From the NCBI GenBank assembly GCA_016290415.1, contig JAEETP010000008.1:1-56903 (forward strand): 56,903 nucleotides of DNA. The letters are read 5' to 3'. The notes below the pieces were generated by a model, which was not told the DNA's origin, searched no databases, and saw nothing but the letters and a program-made list of their open reading frames with translations. Source of the stretch: Bacteroidales bacterium (GTDB lineage Bacteria > Bacteroidota > Bacteroidia > Bacteroidales > UBA932). The translations under genes and the position numbers were made by a program. Shown here in pieces: positions 7,618 through 15,173 of this stretch (the first letter of the stretch is position 1; each line of letters starts with the position of its first letter).

Positions 7618-9420
7618 TTTTTCTGCCGGACCTTGATCGGAAATAGTGCGGGCTATCTTTTCTATGTTCAGGCTGCGGGCGCTGGCATCTATAATATCTT
7701 TATAGACACCGCCTTTACGATAAATTGAATCGGGATCGCCGCTCTCTTCTACCCGGCCGTTCTGCAGTGCATATACCATTTCGCTGTCAATAATCTGGGA
7801 GATGCTGTGCGAAATGATTATCACAGTGCGGTCTTTCTTAATAGCGTCGATGCTGTTCTTGATCTGCTCGGTGGCAATGGCATCCAGGCTGGCGGTGGGC
7901 TCGTCCAGGAATATCACCGGCGGATTCTTGAGGAACATACGGGCAATGGCAATGCGCTGCTGCTGGCCGCCGGAAAGGTCGCTGGCTTTATTCTCGAACT
8001 GTTTGGGCAGAGCCATAATCTGGTCGTAGATATAACTCTTCTTAGCCGCCTCCACCACTTCATCGTGGGTGGCATCGGGCTTGCCGTAGAGAATATTCTC
8101 TTCTATGGTACCGTCAAAGATATGGTTCTTCTGTAGCACCAGGCCAATGTTTTCCCTGAGGTATTTGGTGTCGTACTGGCGAAGATCCACTCCGTCCAGC
8201 GTAATGGTGCCATTCTGCGGCTCGTAGAACTTGTCCAGCAGGTTCACAATGGTGCTCTTGCCGGCGCCGGACAGACCCACCAGGGCGGTGATTTTGTCGG
8301 GCTCAATCACCATATTAACCCCGAACAGAGCCTGGGTGCCGTTAGGATAGGTAAAGTCCACATCCTTAAGCTCGAAACGGCCGTATATGCGCTCTGGACG
8401 ATAATCGCCACTGGGTTCAATCTCTTCGTCGGAATCCAGGATAGAGAAGAATCCTTCTGCATATATCAGAGCATCGTTGACATCGTCAAATATGCGCTGA
8501 AGCTGGGTAATGGGGGCAATCACGTTGCTGAAGAGCATCACATGATACATTATCTTACCGATGCTCATTCCGGGATAGCCGCTCAGCACCAGATAGGCTG
8601 TGAGGATAATCACCAGCACGGTGCCCACCTGCTTCACAAAACTCTTCACGCCGGCGTAATAAAAACCGACCTGACGGGTCTTCATCTGGTTGGCGGTGAC
8701 GTTGTTCTGTATTTCCAGCTGCTTGGCAGCCTCTATCCCCTCGCGGTTAAAACTCTTGATAACGTTTATGGAATCTATGATGTTCTTGATGCCCTGGCTC
8801 TTGCTTTCAAGATAGCCGCGCATCTCGCGCCTCCAGCCTTTGAGCCTGCGCGCTTGGCGGTAGGTTATCCAGAAATAAATAGGCACAATGCACAGAGCCA
8901 CCAGACCCACATAGACATTGGCCGCGAACATCAGTATAAGCGCCAGGATGGCGGTGGTGAACAGCGGCAGCAGATCTATAAAGAAATTCTGCACCGTGCG
9001 GGAGATGCTGCTCACACCCTGGTCTATACGGGACTGCACCTTGCCGGTGGCGTTGGCGTCCTGGGAGAAATAGGCCATACGGAAGGTCAGCACCTTCTCT
9101 ATCACGCTCTGCGCCAGGTCGCGGGAGACAAATATGCGCATCCGCTCGCCAAAATAATTCTGGGCAAAGGTGATTATGGCAGACAGGATCTCCTTACCCA
9201 GCAGCACAATGGAAATGATGGTGAGGATGCGGGCGGCGCTGGCCCAGGTGAAGTCGGTGCCTATAAGAGCATTGATGGCATCCACCGTACGGTCCAGCAC
9301 AATGGCGTTAACCTGCGCCATCAGAGAGCCGACAAGGGTGAGTATCAGCGTGATGATCACAAGCCAGCGATAAGGCCGCACAAACGGCCTTATATGCTTG
9401 AAAAGTTGGAAAAGGTTCAT
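7615..9420 (-). CDS. ABC exporter half-transporter (MsbA/MDR type)
   Basis: A 601-residue fused permease-ATPase. Six membrane helices lie within about residues 15-310 (ABC type IV exporter fold), with a coupling-helix region around 200-235. The ATPase domain has Walker A GLSGAGKST at 382-390, Q-loop in LVLQKNHIF, signature LSGGQ at 482-486, Walker B VIFLDEPTASLD and switch His in IIISHS. It would act as a homodimer exporting a lipid or amphipathic drug; the substrate cannot be told from sequence, and MsbA-like lipid A core flipping is only one option. It starts 3 bp after serB and probably belongs to the slyD-serB transcript. Confidence 0.9.
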   Translation of the reverse strand: MNLFQLFKHIRPFVRPYRWLVIITLILTLVGSLMAQVNAIVLDRTVDAINALIGTDFTWASAARILTIISIVLLGKEILSAIITFAQNYFGERMRIFVSRDLAQSVIEKVLTFRMAYFSQDANATGKVQSRIDQGVSSISRTVQNFFIDLLPLFTTAILALILMFAANVYVGLVALCIVPIYFWITYRQARRLKGWRREMRGYLESKSQGIKNIIDSINVIKSFNREGIEAAKQLEIQNNVTANQMKTRQVGFYYAGVKSFVKQVGTVLVIILTAYLVLSGYPGMSIGKIMYHVMLFSNVIAPITQLQRIFDDVNDALIYAEGFFSILDSDEEIEPSGDYRPERIYGRFELKDVDFTYPNGTQALFGVNMVIEPDKITALVGLSGAGKSTIVNLLDKFYEPQNGTITLDGVDLRQYDTKYLRENIGLVLQKNHIFDGTIEENILYGKPDATHDEVVEAAKKSYIYDQIMALPKQFENKASDLSGGQQQRIAIARMFLKNPPVIFLDEPTASLDAIATEQIKNSIDAIKKDRTVIIISHSISQIIDSEMVYALQNGRVEESGDPDSIYRKGGVYKDIIDASARSLNIEKIARTISDQGPAEK

Positions 9421-9423
9421 CTG

Positions 9424-10668
9424 TTATTGCATTCTGCCTTGTTTGCCAAGGTAGCTGTCTTTGAATCCGAGGAAATAAAGCACGCCGTCCAGGCCTATGG
9501 TGTTTATGCTCTGGCGAGCGCTCTCTACCACGCGCGGTTTGGCGTGGAAGGCGATGCCCAGGCCGGCGGCGGAGAGCATCGGCAGGTCGTTGGCACCGTC
9601 ACCAACGGCGATGGTCTGCTCCAGATTTACTTTCTCCATCTGGGCAATGAGTTTCAGCAGGTCGGCCTTGCGGCGGCCGTCCACTATATCACCCACATAG
9701 CGTCCGGTGAGTTTGCCGTCCTCCCCTACCTCAAGCTCATTGGCATAGACATAGTCGATGCCGTATTTGCGCTGGATGTATTCGCCGAAATACGTGAATC
9801 CTCCGCTCAGGATAGCGATCTTGTAGCCAGCCCTCTTGAGAACCTCCATAAGGCGGTCTACACCCTCGGTGATGGGCATATTCTCTGCAATCTCCTGCAT
9901 TACCGATGCATCCAGCCCCTTGAGCAGCGCCACACGGCGGCGGAAACTCTCCTTGAAGTCTATTTCTCCGCGCATAGCGCTTTCGGTGATGGCCTTAACC
10001 TTGTCGCCGACGCCGGCACGTTCTGCCAGTTCGTTGATGCATTCTGTCTGGACCAGCGTAGAGTCCATATCGAAACATATGAGCCGGCGCATACGGCGGA
10101 ACATATTGTCCCTCTGGAAAGAGAAGTCAATGCCCATTTCAGATGACATATGCATCAGCTCCGCCTGCAGCTTATCGTGGTTGTCGGGCACGCCGCGGAT
10201 AGAGAATTCTATACAGCTGCGCACCGCCACGTTGGGCTGCTTGAGGCTCATACGGCCGGTGAGGCGCTTTATGGAATCAATGTTGAGGCCGTGGCTGGAA
10301 ACGACTCTGGCCGCAGCGGCTATCTGCTTTGCGGAAAGACTGCGGGCAATAATCGTAAAGATGTAGCGGTTCTTGCCCTGACGGCCAACCCACGACTCGT
10401 AATCATCGTCGGATACCGGCTCAAAACCTATGGCAACGCCCAGTTCGGTGGCTTTGAAAAGCAACTCCTTCATAACCTGGCCGGAATTCCTGGCCGATAT
10501 GCGGATCAGGATACCCAGCGACAGGCTGCTGTGGATGTCGGCCTGGCCGATGTCCAGTATCTGGGCATCGTAGCGGGACAGTATTTCCATCACGGAAGCC
10601 GTCAGGCCCGTGCGATCCTTTCCGGTGATGCGGATCAGGATCTGCTCCATCTTTATGGTTTTGGCCAT
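9424..10668 (-). CDS. serB: Phosphoserine phosphatase with N-terminal ACT domains
   Basis: A 414-residue enzyme for the last step of serine synthesis (phosphoserine to serine). The first ~185 residues hold two ACT-like regulatory domains (ILIRITGKDRTGLTASVMEI and FTIIARSLSAKQIAAAARVV). The HAD phosphatase domain begins at ICFDMDST with nucleophile Asp200 and general acid Asp202; motif II is AILSGGF and motif III/IV is AVGDGANDLPML. ATGs at residue 1 and residue 7 are both possible starts; the first is kept because it leaves a 13-bp gap to slyD. The ACT domains suggest feedback by an amino acid, probably serine. Confidence 0.94.
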   Translation of the reverse strand: MAKTIKMEQILIRITGKDRTGLTASVMEILSRYDAQILDIGQADIHSSLSLGILIRISARNSGQVMKELLFKATELGVAIGFEPVSDDDYESWVGRQGKNRYIFTIIARSLSAKQIAAAARVVSSHGLNIDSIKRLTGRMSLKQPNVAVRSCIEFSIRGVPDNHDKLQAELMHMSSEMGIDFSFQRDNMFRRMRRLICFDMDSTLVQTECINELAERAGVGDKVKAITESAMRGEIDFKESFRRRVALLKGLDASVMQEIAENMPITEGVDRLMEVLKRAGYKIAILSGGFTYFGEYIQRKYGIDYVYANELEVGEDGKLTGRYVGDIVDGRRKADLLKLIAQMEKVNLEQTIAVGDGANDLPMLSAAGLGIAFHAKPRVVESARQSINTIGLDGVLYFLGFKDSYLGKQGRMQ

Positions 10669-10681
10669 ATCTTATATTGTT

Positions 10682-11233
10682 TTATTTGCAATCGCAACCC
10701 TCGCCACAGCTGCCGTCACCGCAGTTGCCGCCCTGGCATCCGCTGCAGCCCTTGCGCTCGCCGTGCAGGCCGTCTTTAAGCTCGGCTTCGGTGGCGTCGC
10801 GCACCACCAGGATCTCGCCGGTAAAATGGAGGTCCTTGCCGGCCATCTGGTGGTTGAAGTCCATCTTAACCGCATCATCCTTGATCTCCAGCACCTTGCC
10901 GGGCATCACGCCGCCTTCCTGGCTCATCATAGGGATCACGTTGCCCACGAACACTATGTCGCTTGCAAACTCGCCGTCACGCATAAAGATGCTCTTGGGG
11001 AGGTCTATCACGGCACGCTCGTCGCGCTCGCCATAGCCTTCGGCGGCGGTCAGGCGGAAGTCAAACTTGTCGCCCGGCTTCTTGCCAAGGATGTTATCTT
11101 CGAACTTGGGGAGCAGATAGCCTGCGCCGAATATGAATTCCAGGGGGCGGGATTCGTCGCAGCTGTCGGCAATCTGACCGTCCACTTCAAGTTGATATAC
11201 GAGATGTACTACTTTGTTGTCCTTTATTTCCAT
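10682..11233 (-). CDS. slyD: SlyD-like FKBP peptidyl-prolyl isomerase with Cys-rich metal tail
   Basis: A 183-residue cytoplasmic protein with the SlyD layout: FKBP halves (VVHLVYQLEVDGQIADSCDE and KPGDKFDFRLTAAEGYGERD) flanking an insert-in-flap chaperone domain (about 72-125). The C-terminal tail GERKGCSGCQGGNCGDG and beyond contains seven cysteines and many glycines instead of the His-rich tail of the E. coli protein. The protein would speed proline isomerisation and bind metal ions such as nickel or zinc. It is the first gene of slyD-serB-ABC exporter and has its own -7 box. Confidence 0.9.
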   Translation of the reverse strand: MEIKDNKVVHLVYQLEVDGQIADSCDESRPLEFIFGAGYLLPKFEDNILGKKPGDKFDFRLTAAEGYGERDERAVIDLPKSIFMRDGEFASDIVFVGNVIPMMSQEGGVMPGKVLEIKDDAVKMDFNHQMAGKDLHFTGEILVVRDATEAELKDGLHGERKGCSGCQGGNCGDGSCGEGCDCK

Positions 11234-11258
11234 ATCTGTGTTATAATCTTGATTTGTG

Positions 11259-11266
11259 CAAAGATA
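11259..11266 (-). promoter_or_regulatory. -7 box of slyD operon
   Basis: Minus-strand TATCTTTG, a perfect TAnnTTTG match, 25 bp before the slyD ATG. No TTG element at the expected distance. Confidence 0.55.
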
Positions 11267-11330
11267 CGGAAAATGACGCAGATGGACATATTGTCAGCAA
11301 AAAAGTGACAAAAAGTCCATTTCAGCCATC

Positions 11331-11346
11331 TGGCACCGCGTTTGAA
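11331..11346 (+). promoter_or_regulatory. Possible sigma-54-like promoter of hsp20
   Basis: TGGCACCGCGTTTGAA resembles the -24/-12 consensus TGGCACG-N4-TTGCW: GG and GA have the correct 10-bp spacing, but the -12 dinucleotide is GA rather than GC. No TAnnTTTG box precedes hsp20. The next 80 bp hold a GC-rich hairpin and a 12-bp palindrome. Assignment is tentative. Confidence 0.3.
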
Positions 11347-11394
11347 ATACTCTATAGCGACTCCGCAAGGGGTCCCGGGAATAGGGCCCGCGAG

Positions 11395-11406
11395 GGTTTC
11401 GAAACC
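11395..11406. promoter_or_regulatory. Perfect 12-bp palindrome upstream of hsp20
   Basis: GGTTTCGAAACC is its own reverse complement and ends 23 bp before the hsp20 ATG. It may be an operator or part of a structured 5' leader (RNA thermometer). It does not match the CIRCE element of HrcA. Confidence 0.35.
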
Positions 11407-11429
11407 GGAACGATTAAAGTTTTTGAACT

Positions 11430-11861
11430 ATGTTACCTATGAGAAGAACGCAAGATAGCTGGTTGCCGGACATTTTCAATGACTTTTTCGACAACAGCTG
11501 GATGACCAGGACAAACTACACCGCCCCCGCCATCAATGTAATTGAAAATGAAAAAGAATACGATGTGGAGCTCGCCGCACCGGGATTAGATAAGGAAGAC
11601 TTCAATGTCCGCGTAGACAATGAGGGTTACCTCCATATCAATATGGAAAAGAAATCCGAGCACAAAGAAGATAAGAAGAAAGGACGCTATCTGCGCCGCG
11701 AATTCTCTTATGAGAAATTCCAGCAGACTCTGTTGCTGCCCGACGATGTTGATTGCGACAAGATCGAGGCCAAGGTCGAAAAGGGTGTCCTGAATGTACA
11801 TCTGCCTAAGAAAGAGGTTGTTGTTCAGCCTGCAGCCACAAAACAGATTGACATTAAATAG
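11430..11861 (+). CDS. Small heat-shock protein, Hsp20/alpha-crystallin family
   Basis: A 143-residue cytoplasmic chaperone that holds unfolding proteins in a refoldable state. The N-terminal LPDIFNDFFDNSWM is the usual Bacteroidetes Hsp20 start, followed by an alpha-crystallin domain (about 30-125) with APAINVIENEKEYDVELAAPG, GRYLRREFSYEKF and VEKGVLNVHLPK, where GVLNV matches the family A-x-x-x-n-G-v-L signature. The upstream 196 bp lack the common -7 box and contain other candidate elements. A strong hairpin follows the stop codon. Confidence 0.93.
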   Translation: MLPMRRTQDSWLPDIFNDFFDNSWMTRTNYTAPAINVIENEKEYDVELAAPGLDKEDFNVRVDNEGYLHINMEKKSEHKEDKKKGRYLRREFSYEKFQQTLLLPDDVDCDKIEAKVEKGVLNVHLPKKEVVVQPAATKQIDIK

Positions 11862-11880
11862 GCTTTGCCTATATCTTCAT

Positions 11881-11917
11881 AAAAAGCGCAGCCCAATGGG
11901 TTGCGCTTTTTGTTTTT
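11881..11917 (+). terminator. Rho-independent terminator of hsp20
   Basis: Nine-bp stem (GCGCAGCCC with GGGTTGCGC, one G-U pair) with a 3-nt loop, flanked by A5 on the left and T5GT5 on the right. The TTG inside its right arm (11901-11903) is also the best -33 element of the next gene. Confidence 0.85.
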
Positions 11918-11923
11918 CTTGGT

Positions 11924-11931
11924 TATCTTTG
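11924..11931 (+). promoter_or_regulatory. -7 box of the nuclease lipoprotein gene
   Basis: TATCTTTG with TTG 20 bp upstream at 11901-11903 (inside the hsp20 terminator stem). The box ends only 6 bp before the ATG at 11938, so the mRNA is probably leaderless. Confidence 0.65.
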
Positions 11932-11937
11932 TTTGAT

Positions 11938-14900
11938 ATGAAAAGATTTCCCCTTATTCTTGGCTTTATCTGCCTGATTCTTTTCTCCTGCAACAAATCC
12001 CCGCAGGAAGAGTTTGTACCGCTGGAATCGGTCGCGATCGCACCTGCTGAGGCGGCCCTGACAGTGGGCGGAACGCTCCAGCTGGAGGCTCAGATCACTC
12101 CGTCCAATGCCACTTATCAAAAAACATCCTGGACCACATCCAAACATACTGTGGCAAAGGTCAGCGAAACCGGTCTTGTGACTGCCGTAAGTGCCGGCCG
12201 CGCCACTATAACCGTGTCGGCCGGAGGCAAGAAGGCCAGCTGCGCAATCTCTGTTTCGGAGCAGATAGTGATTGTAGAGGTGACCTCGGTCACAATCGAC
12301 AGGGAAAATCTTGACTTGAACAAGGGCGAATCAGTGCAGCTGACGGCTGTTGTAAAGCCGGACAATGCAAGGGACAAGGAGGTCAGCTGGACAAGCTCCA
12401 ATGCCGGCGTGGCAGCCGTAGCGCAGGATGGAACCGTCACGGCCGTGGGTGCGGGCAGCGCCACCATAACTGCAGAGGCATCCGGCAAGAAAGACGACTG
12501 TGTAGTCACAGTCACCGTGCCGGTACAGGGCATCAGCATGGACCGCGACAAGGCAACCATTTTCGAGGAGGATGAATTATTCCTGACGGCAACCGTTTTG
12601 CCAGACGACGCCTCCGACCCTTCTGTAAGCTGGAATTCCAGCGACACCGACGTGGCAACCGTTAGCGAAGGCACAGTAAAGGCGGTTGGACTTGGAACCG
12701 CTGTGATTACAGCAAAAGCGGGAGAGCAGGCAGCCACCTGCGTGGTGACAGTGAGCAAAAGGACTGTTCACGTTACCTCAATCGCGCTGGATAAAACCAA
12801 TCTCTCATTAACTGTTGGAGAAGCTGCCACGCTGGTTGCCACCGTATTGCCCCAAGATGCAGCTGACAGGTCAGTAATCTGGGAATCTACAAATCATTCT
12901 ATAGCAACAGTTGATGCAGAGGGCAATGTCAGCGCCATTTCTGCCGGAGCGGTGACCATTACCGCCACCACTACCGACGGTGGGCTGCTGGCGGGTTGCG
13001 AGGTGACGGTAACAACTTCTGATGTTCCAGGCCCGCCCGATCCGCCTGAGCCGCAAGTGATTCACGTGACTTCCATAGCTCTGGACAAGACATCCTGCGA
13101 ACTGGAAGCCGGGGCATCAATGATTCTCAATGCCGACGTGCTTCCAGAAGATGCCGACGATAAATCCTGCAGTTGGTCATCTTCCAACAGCGGCATCGCC
13201 GCAGTGGATGCTGACGGCAAAGTGACAGCGATCGCCTCCGGAACCGCAACCATCACGGCTACCACCACCGACGGCCAGCTTACCGCCTCCTGCACTGTGA
13301 CGGTGTTTGTCCCCGAAATCCCCGTTGTCCACGTTTCTTCCATAGCACTTGACAGGACTTCCCTGAATCTGGCAGTGGGAGAATATGCCACACTCAAGGC
13401 CACTGTGCTTCCAGAGAATGCCGAAGACAGGTCTTTCAACTGGAGATCATCCAATCAGTCAATTGCAAGGATAGATGCCGACGGCAGAGTGTCCGCACTC
13501 TCGGCCGGAACTGTGACCATCACAGCCACCACCACCGACGGCGGCCTTACTGCAGCCTGCGAAGTCACGGTTTACACCCCGTATATAGATGTTACTTCTG
13601 TAACCTTGAACAAGTATTCGCTGAACTTTATTGAAGGTGAAAGCGAGACGCTCACCGCCACGGTTATGCCTGTGAATGCCACCGACAAGAGCATCGTATG
13701 GTCTTCCAGCAACACTCTGGTGGCCACTGTGGACAATGGCCTGGTAACTGCTGTTAAAGAAGGCAGCGCCACAATCACCGCTGCCGCAGGTGGCAAGACG
13801 GCCACCTGCACAGTAACGGTTTCGGCGCCCGAAGTACCGCCGGTCATCCCTCCGGATCCCGAAGATCATCCTTATACCAGCAATGTCACCTGGACCTTGG
13901 GCAGCAGGGCCTACGACCATACCACCGGCGGTGAATATGACCCGCAGTCGGCTGTGGTAAACGGTGTCCAGGTAGAGAAAATAGTCAAGCTGGGCACCAG
14001 CGGCAGCAACGGCGATTTCACGGTGAATATCCCTGCCGGCACCACATATATCGGCTTTTTCGCCCTTGGTTGGAAAGGCAGCACGCCACAGCTCACGCTG
14101 ACCTGCAACGGCACTCCCAGGACATATGATATCAAGTCCAATTCGGGCGTAGCCAGCACTCCGCCTTATACCATTTCCACCTCCGAAGAGGATGCTTATT
14201 TCACGTTTGACATAACGGGTTCCACCCCCACTACCGTCAAATTCCAATCAGCAGGCAGAGTTGTCGTGTGGGGGATAAATGCATACAACGGAGAAAACCC
14301 CAACCCCGGCGGCGGAGACACCCCGGGTGGAGATACGCCGGGCGGTGATACGCCGGGCGGTGACACCCCTGGCGGCGGAGGCGATCCTGTATTTGCAGGT
14401 TGGATGGAACTGCCGGCCACAGATAATTCAAATCTGTATTTTGTAGCGCACAAGAGCACCGCCAATGCTTCCGGACGTAATTATTCCTATTATTGGGACG
14501 CAGATGCCCTGGTGGCAAGATGGGTGGCCTACCCTCTTAATCCTGATATCATAGGCACTGGAACCCGCACCGACAAGTGGGCCGAGGACAATGCCCTGCC
14601 CAATGGCGTTGCCCAGCCTATCCTCAAGAAAGCCTTCAATCCTTCTTCCTATTCGCGCGGACACCAGATTGCCTCTGCCGACAGGCTAAGGTATGCAGAC
14701 AATGTCCAGACTTTCTATTATACCAATATGACTCCTCAGGAGAGCAAGTTCAACGGAGGCGTCTGGAATTCCGTGGAACAGAAAGTGCGTTCCTGGTCCG
14801 GCAAGTTCGACACCCTTTATGTGGTCACAGGGTGCGTAGTGGAAGGCAGCACCAAGTATGCATTTGACAACAGCGGCAAGCGTGTCAAAGTACCCGTGGG

Positions 14901-15162
14901 TTATTACAAGGCGCTCCTTGGCTACGACAAGAGCCAGAAGAAGGGTATTACGTCGCAGACAGGAGGCTATACAGGCATTGGCTTCTATTTCGACCATTTC
15001 GGATCATATACCAGCAGCGCATATATGAACCAGTCAATGACTATAGATGCCCTGGAAGAATTGGTCGGTGTGGACTTCTTTGTGAACCTTCCCGCTGCCG
15101 TGGGAGAAGAAAAAGCGAATAAGGCGGAATCTACCAGGGATACCTGGTGGAACAATAACTGA
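11938..15162 (+). CDS. Surface lipoprotein: seven Big_2 Ig-like repeats plus NUC-type DNA/RNA endonuclease
   Basis: A 1074-residue lipoprotein. The lipobox LFSC puts the lipid on Cys18, and NKSPQEEF after it fits the acidic Bacteroidetes surface-export signal. Seven Big_2 domains fill about 27-628, a beta-sandwich-like region of unknown type 645-785, a Gly/Asp/Thr/Pro linker 788-817, and a DNA/RNA non-specific endonuclease domain 818-1074. The nuclease has SRGHQIASADR with general base His909, Asn939 (Mg2+ ligand) and Glu947; the His-Asn and Asn-Glu spacings (30 and 8) equal those of Serratia nuclease (His89, Asn119, Glu127). Ser906 replaces the usual Asp before RGH. It probably degrades external nucleic acid. 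An ATG at 11794 lies inside hsp20, upstream of the promoter, and is rejected. Confidence 0.9.
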   Translation: MKRFPLILGFICLILFSCNKSPQEEFVPLESVAIAPAEAALTVGGTLQLEAQITPSNATYQKTSWTTSKHTVAKVSETGLVTAVSAGRATITVSAGGKKASCAISVSEQIVIVEVTSVTIDRENLDLNKGESVQLTAVVKPDNARDKEVSWTSSNAGVAAVAQDGTVTAVGAGSATITAEASGKKDDCVVTVTVPVQGISMDRDKATIFEEDELFLTATVLPDDASDPSVSWNSSDTDVATVSEGTVKAVGLGTAVITAKAGEQAATCVVTVSKRTVHVTSIALDKTNLSLTVGEAATLVATVLPQDAADRSVIWESTNHSIATVDAEGNVSAISAGAVTITATTTDGGLLAGCEVTVTTSDVPGPPDPPEPQVIHVTSIALDKTSCELEAGASMILNADVLPEDADDKSCSWSSSNSGIAAVDADGKVTAIASGTATITATTTDGQLTASCTVTVFVPEIPVVHVSSIALDRTSLNLAVGEYATLKATVLPENAEDRSFNWRSSNQSIARIDADGRVSALSAGTVTITATTTDGGLTAACEVTVYTPYIDVTSVTLNKYSLNFIEGESETLTATVMPVNATDKSIVWSSSNTLVATVDNGLVTAVKEGSATITAAAGGKTATCTVTVSAPEVPPVIPPDPEDHPYTSNVTWTLGSRAYDHTTGGEYDPQSAVVNGVQVEKIVKLGTSGSNGDFTVNIPAGTTYIGFFALGWKGSTPQLTLTCNGTPRTYDIKSNSGVASTPPYTISTSEEDAYFTFDITGSTPTTVKFQSAGRVVVWGINAYNGENPNPGGGDTPGGDTPGGDTPGGDTPGGGGDPVFAGWMELPATDNSNLYFVAHKSTANASGRNYSYYWDADALVARWVAYPLNPDIIGTGTRTDKWAEDNALPNGVAQPILKKAFNPSSYSRGHQIASADRLRYADNVQTFYYTNMTPQESKFNGGVWNSVEQKVRSWSGKFDTLYVVTGCVVEGSTKYAFDNSGKRVKVPVGYYKALLGYDKSQKKGITSQTGGYTGIGFYFDHFGSYTSSAYMNQSMTIDALEELVGVDFFVNLPAAVGEEKANKAESTRDTWWNNN
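12016..13823 (+). repeat. Seven tandem Big_2 (bacterial Ig-like) coding repeats
   Basis: Each unit codes for about 75-85 residues with the pattern V-x-S-[VI]-x-[IL]-D, then L-x-[VA]-x-[VL]-x-P-x-[ND]-A, then [SI]-x-W-x-S-[ST]-N and G-x-[AV]-[TV]-I-T. Units 4-6 share an extra TTTDG segment and nearly the same codons, which points to recent duplication within the gene. Confidence 0.85.
14311..14370 (+). repeat. Four tandem 15-bp units coding for GGDTP
   Basis: Four imperfect copies of GGCGGTGATACGCCG in frame form the flexible linker between the beta-sandwich region and the nuclease domain. Copy number may vary between strains by slippage. Confidence 0.85.
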
Positions 15163-15173
15163 TGACAGCAGCG

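Noticed and set aside
8542-10146. Long open frame (534 codons) on the plus strand
   Set aside because: It lies fully antisense to the ABC exporter and serB, both of which have unmistakable motifs; composition is that of a shadow frame.
11234-11429. CIRCE (HrcA) element upstream of hsp20
   Set aside because: No TTAGCACTC-N9-GAGTGCTAA-like dyad is present; the only perfect palindrome is GGTTTCGAAACC.
11794-11937. N-terminal extension of the nuclease lipoprotein
   Set aside because: It would begin inside hsp20 and run through a terminator and promoter; the lipoprotein signal starts at 11938.
14311-14370. CRISPR-like array
   Set aside because: Four 15-bp units are contiguous without spacers and in frame; they code for a GGDTP linker.
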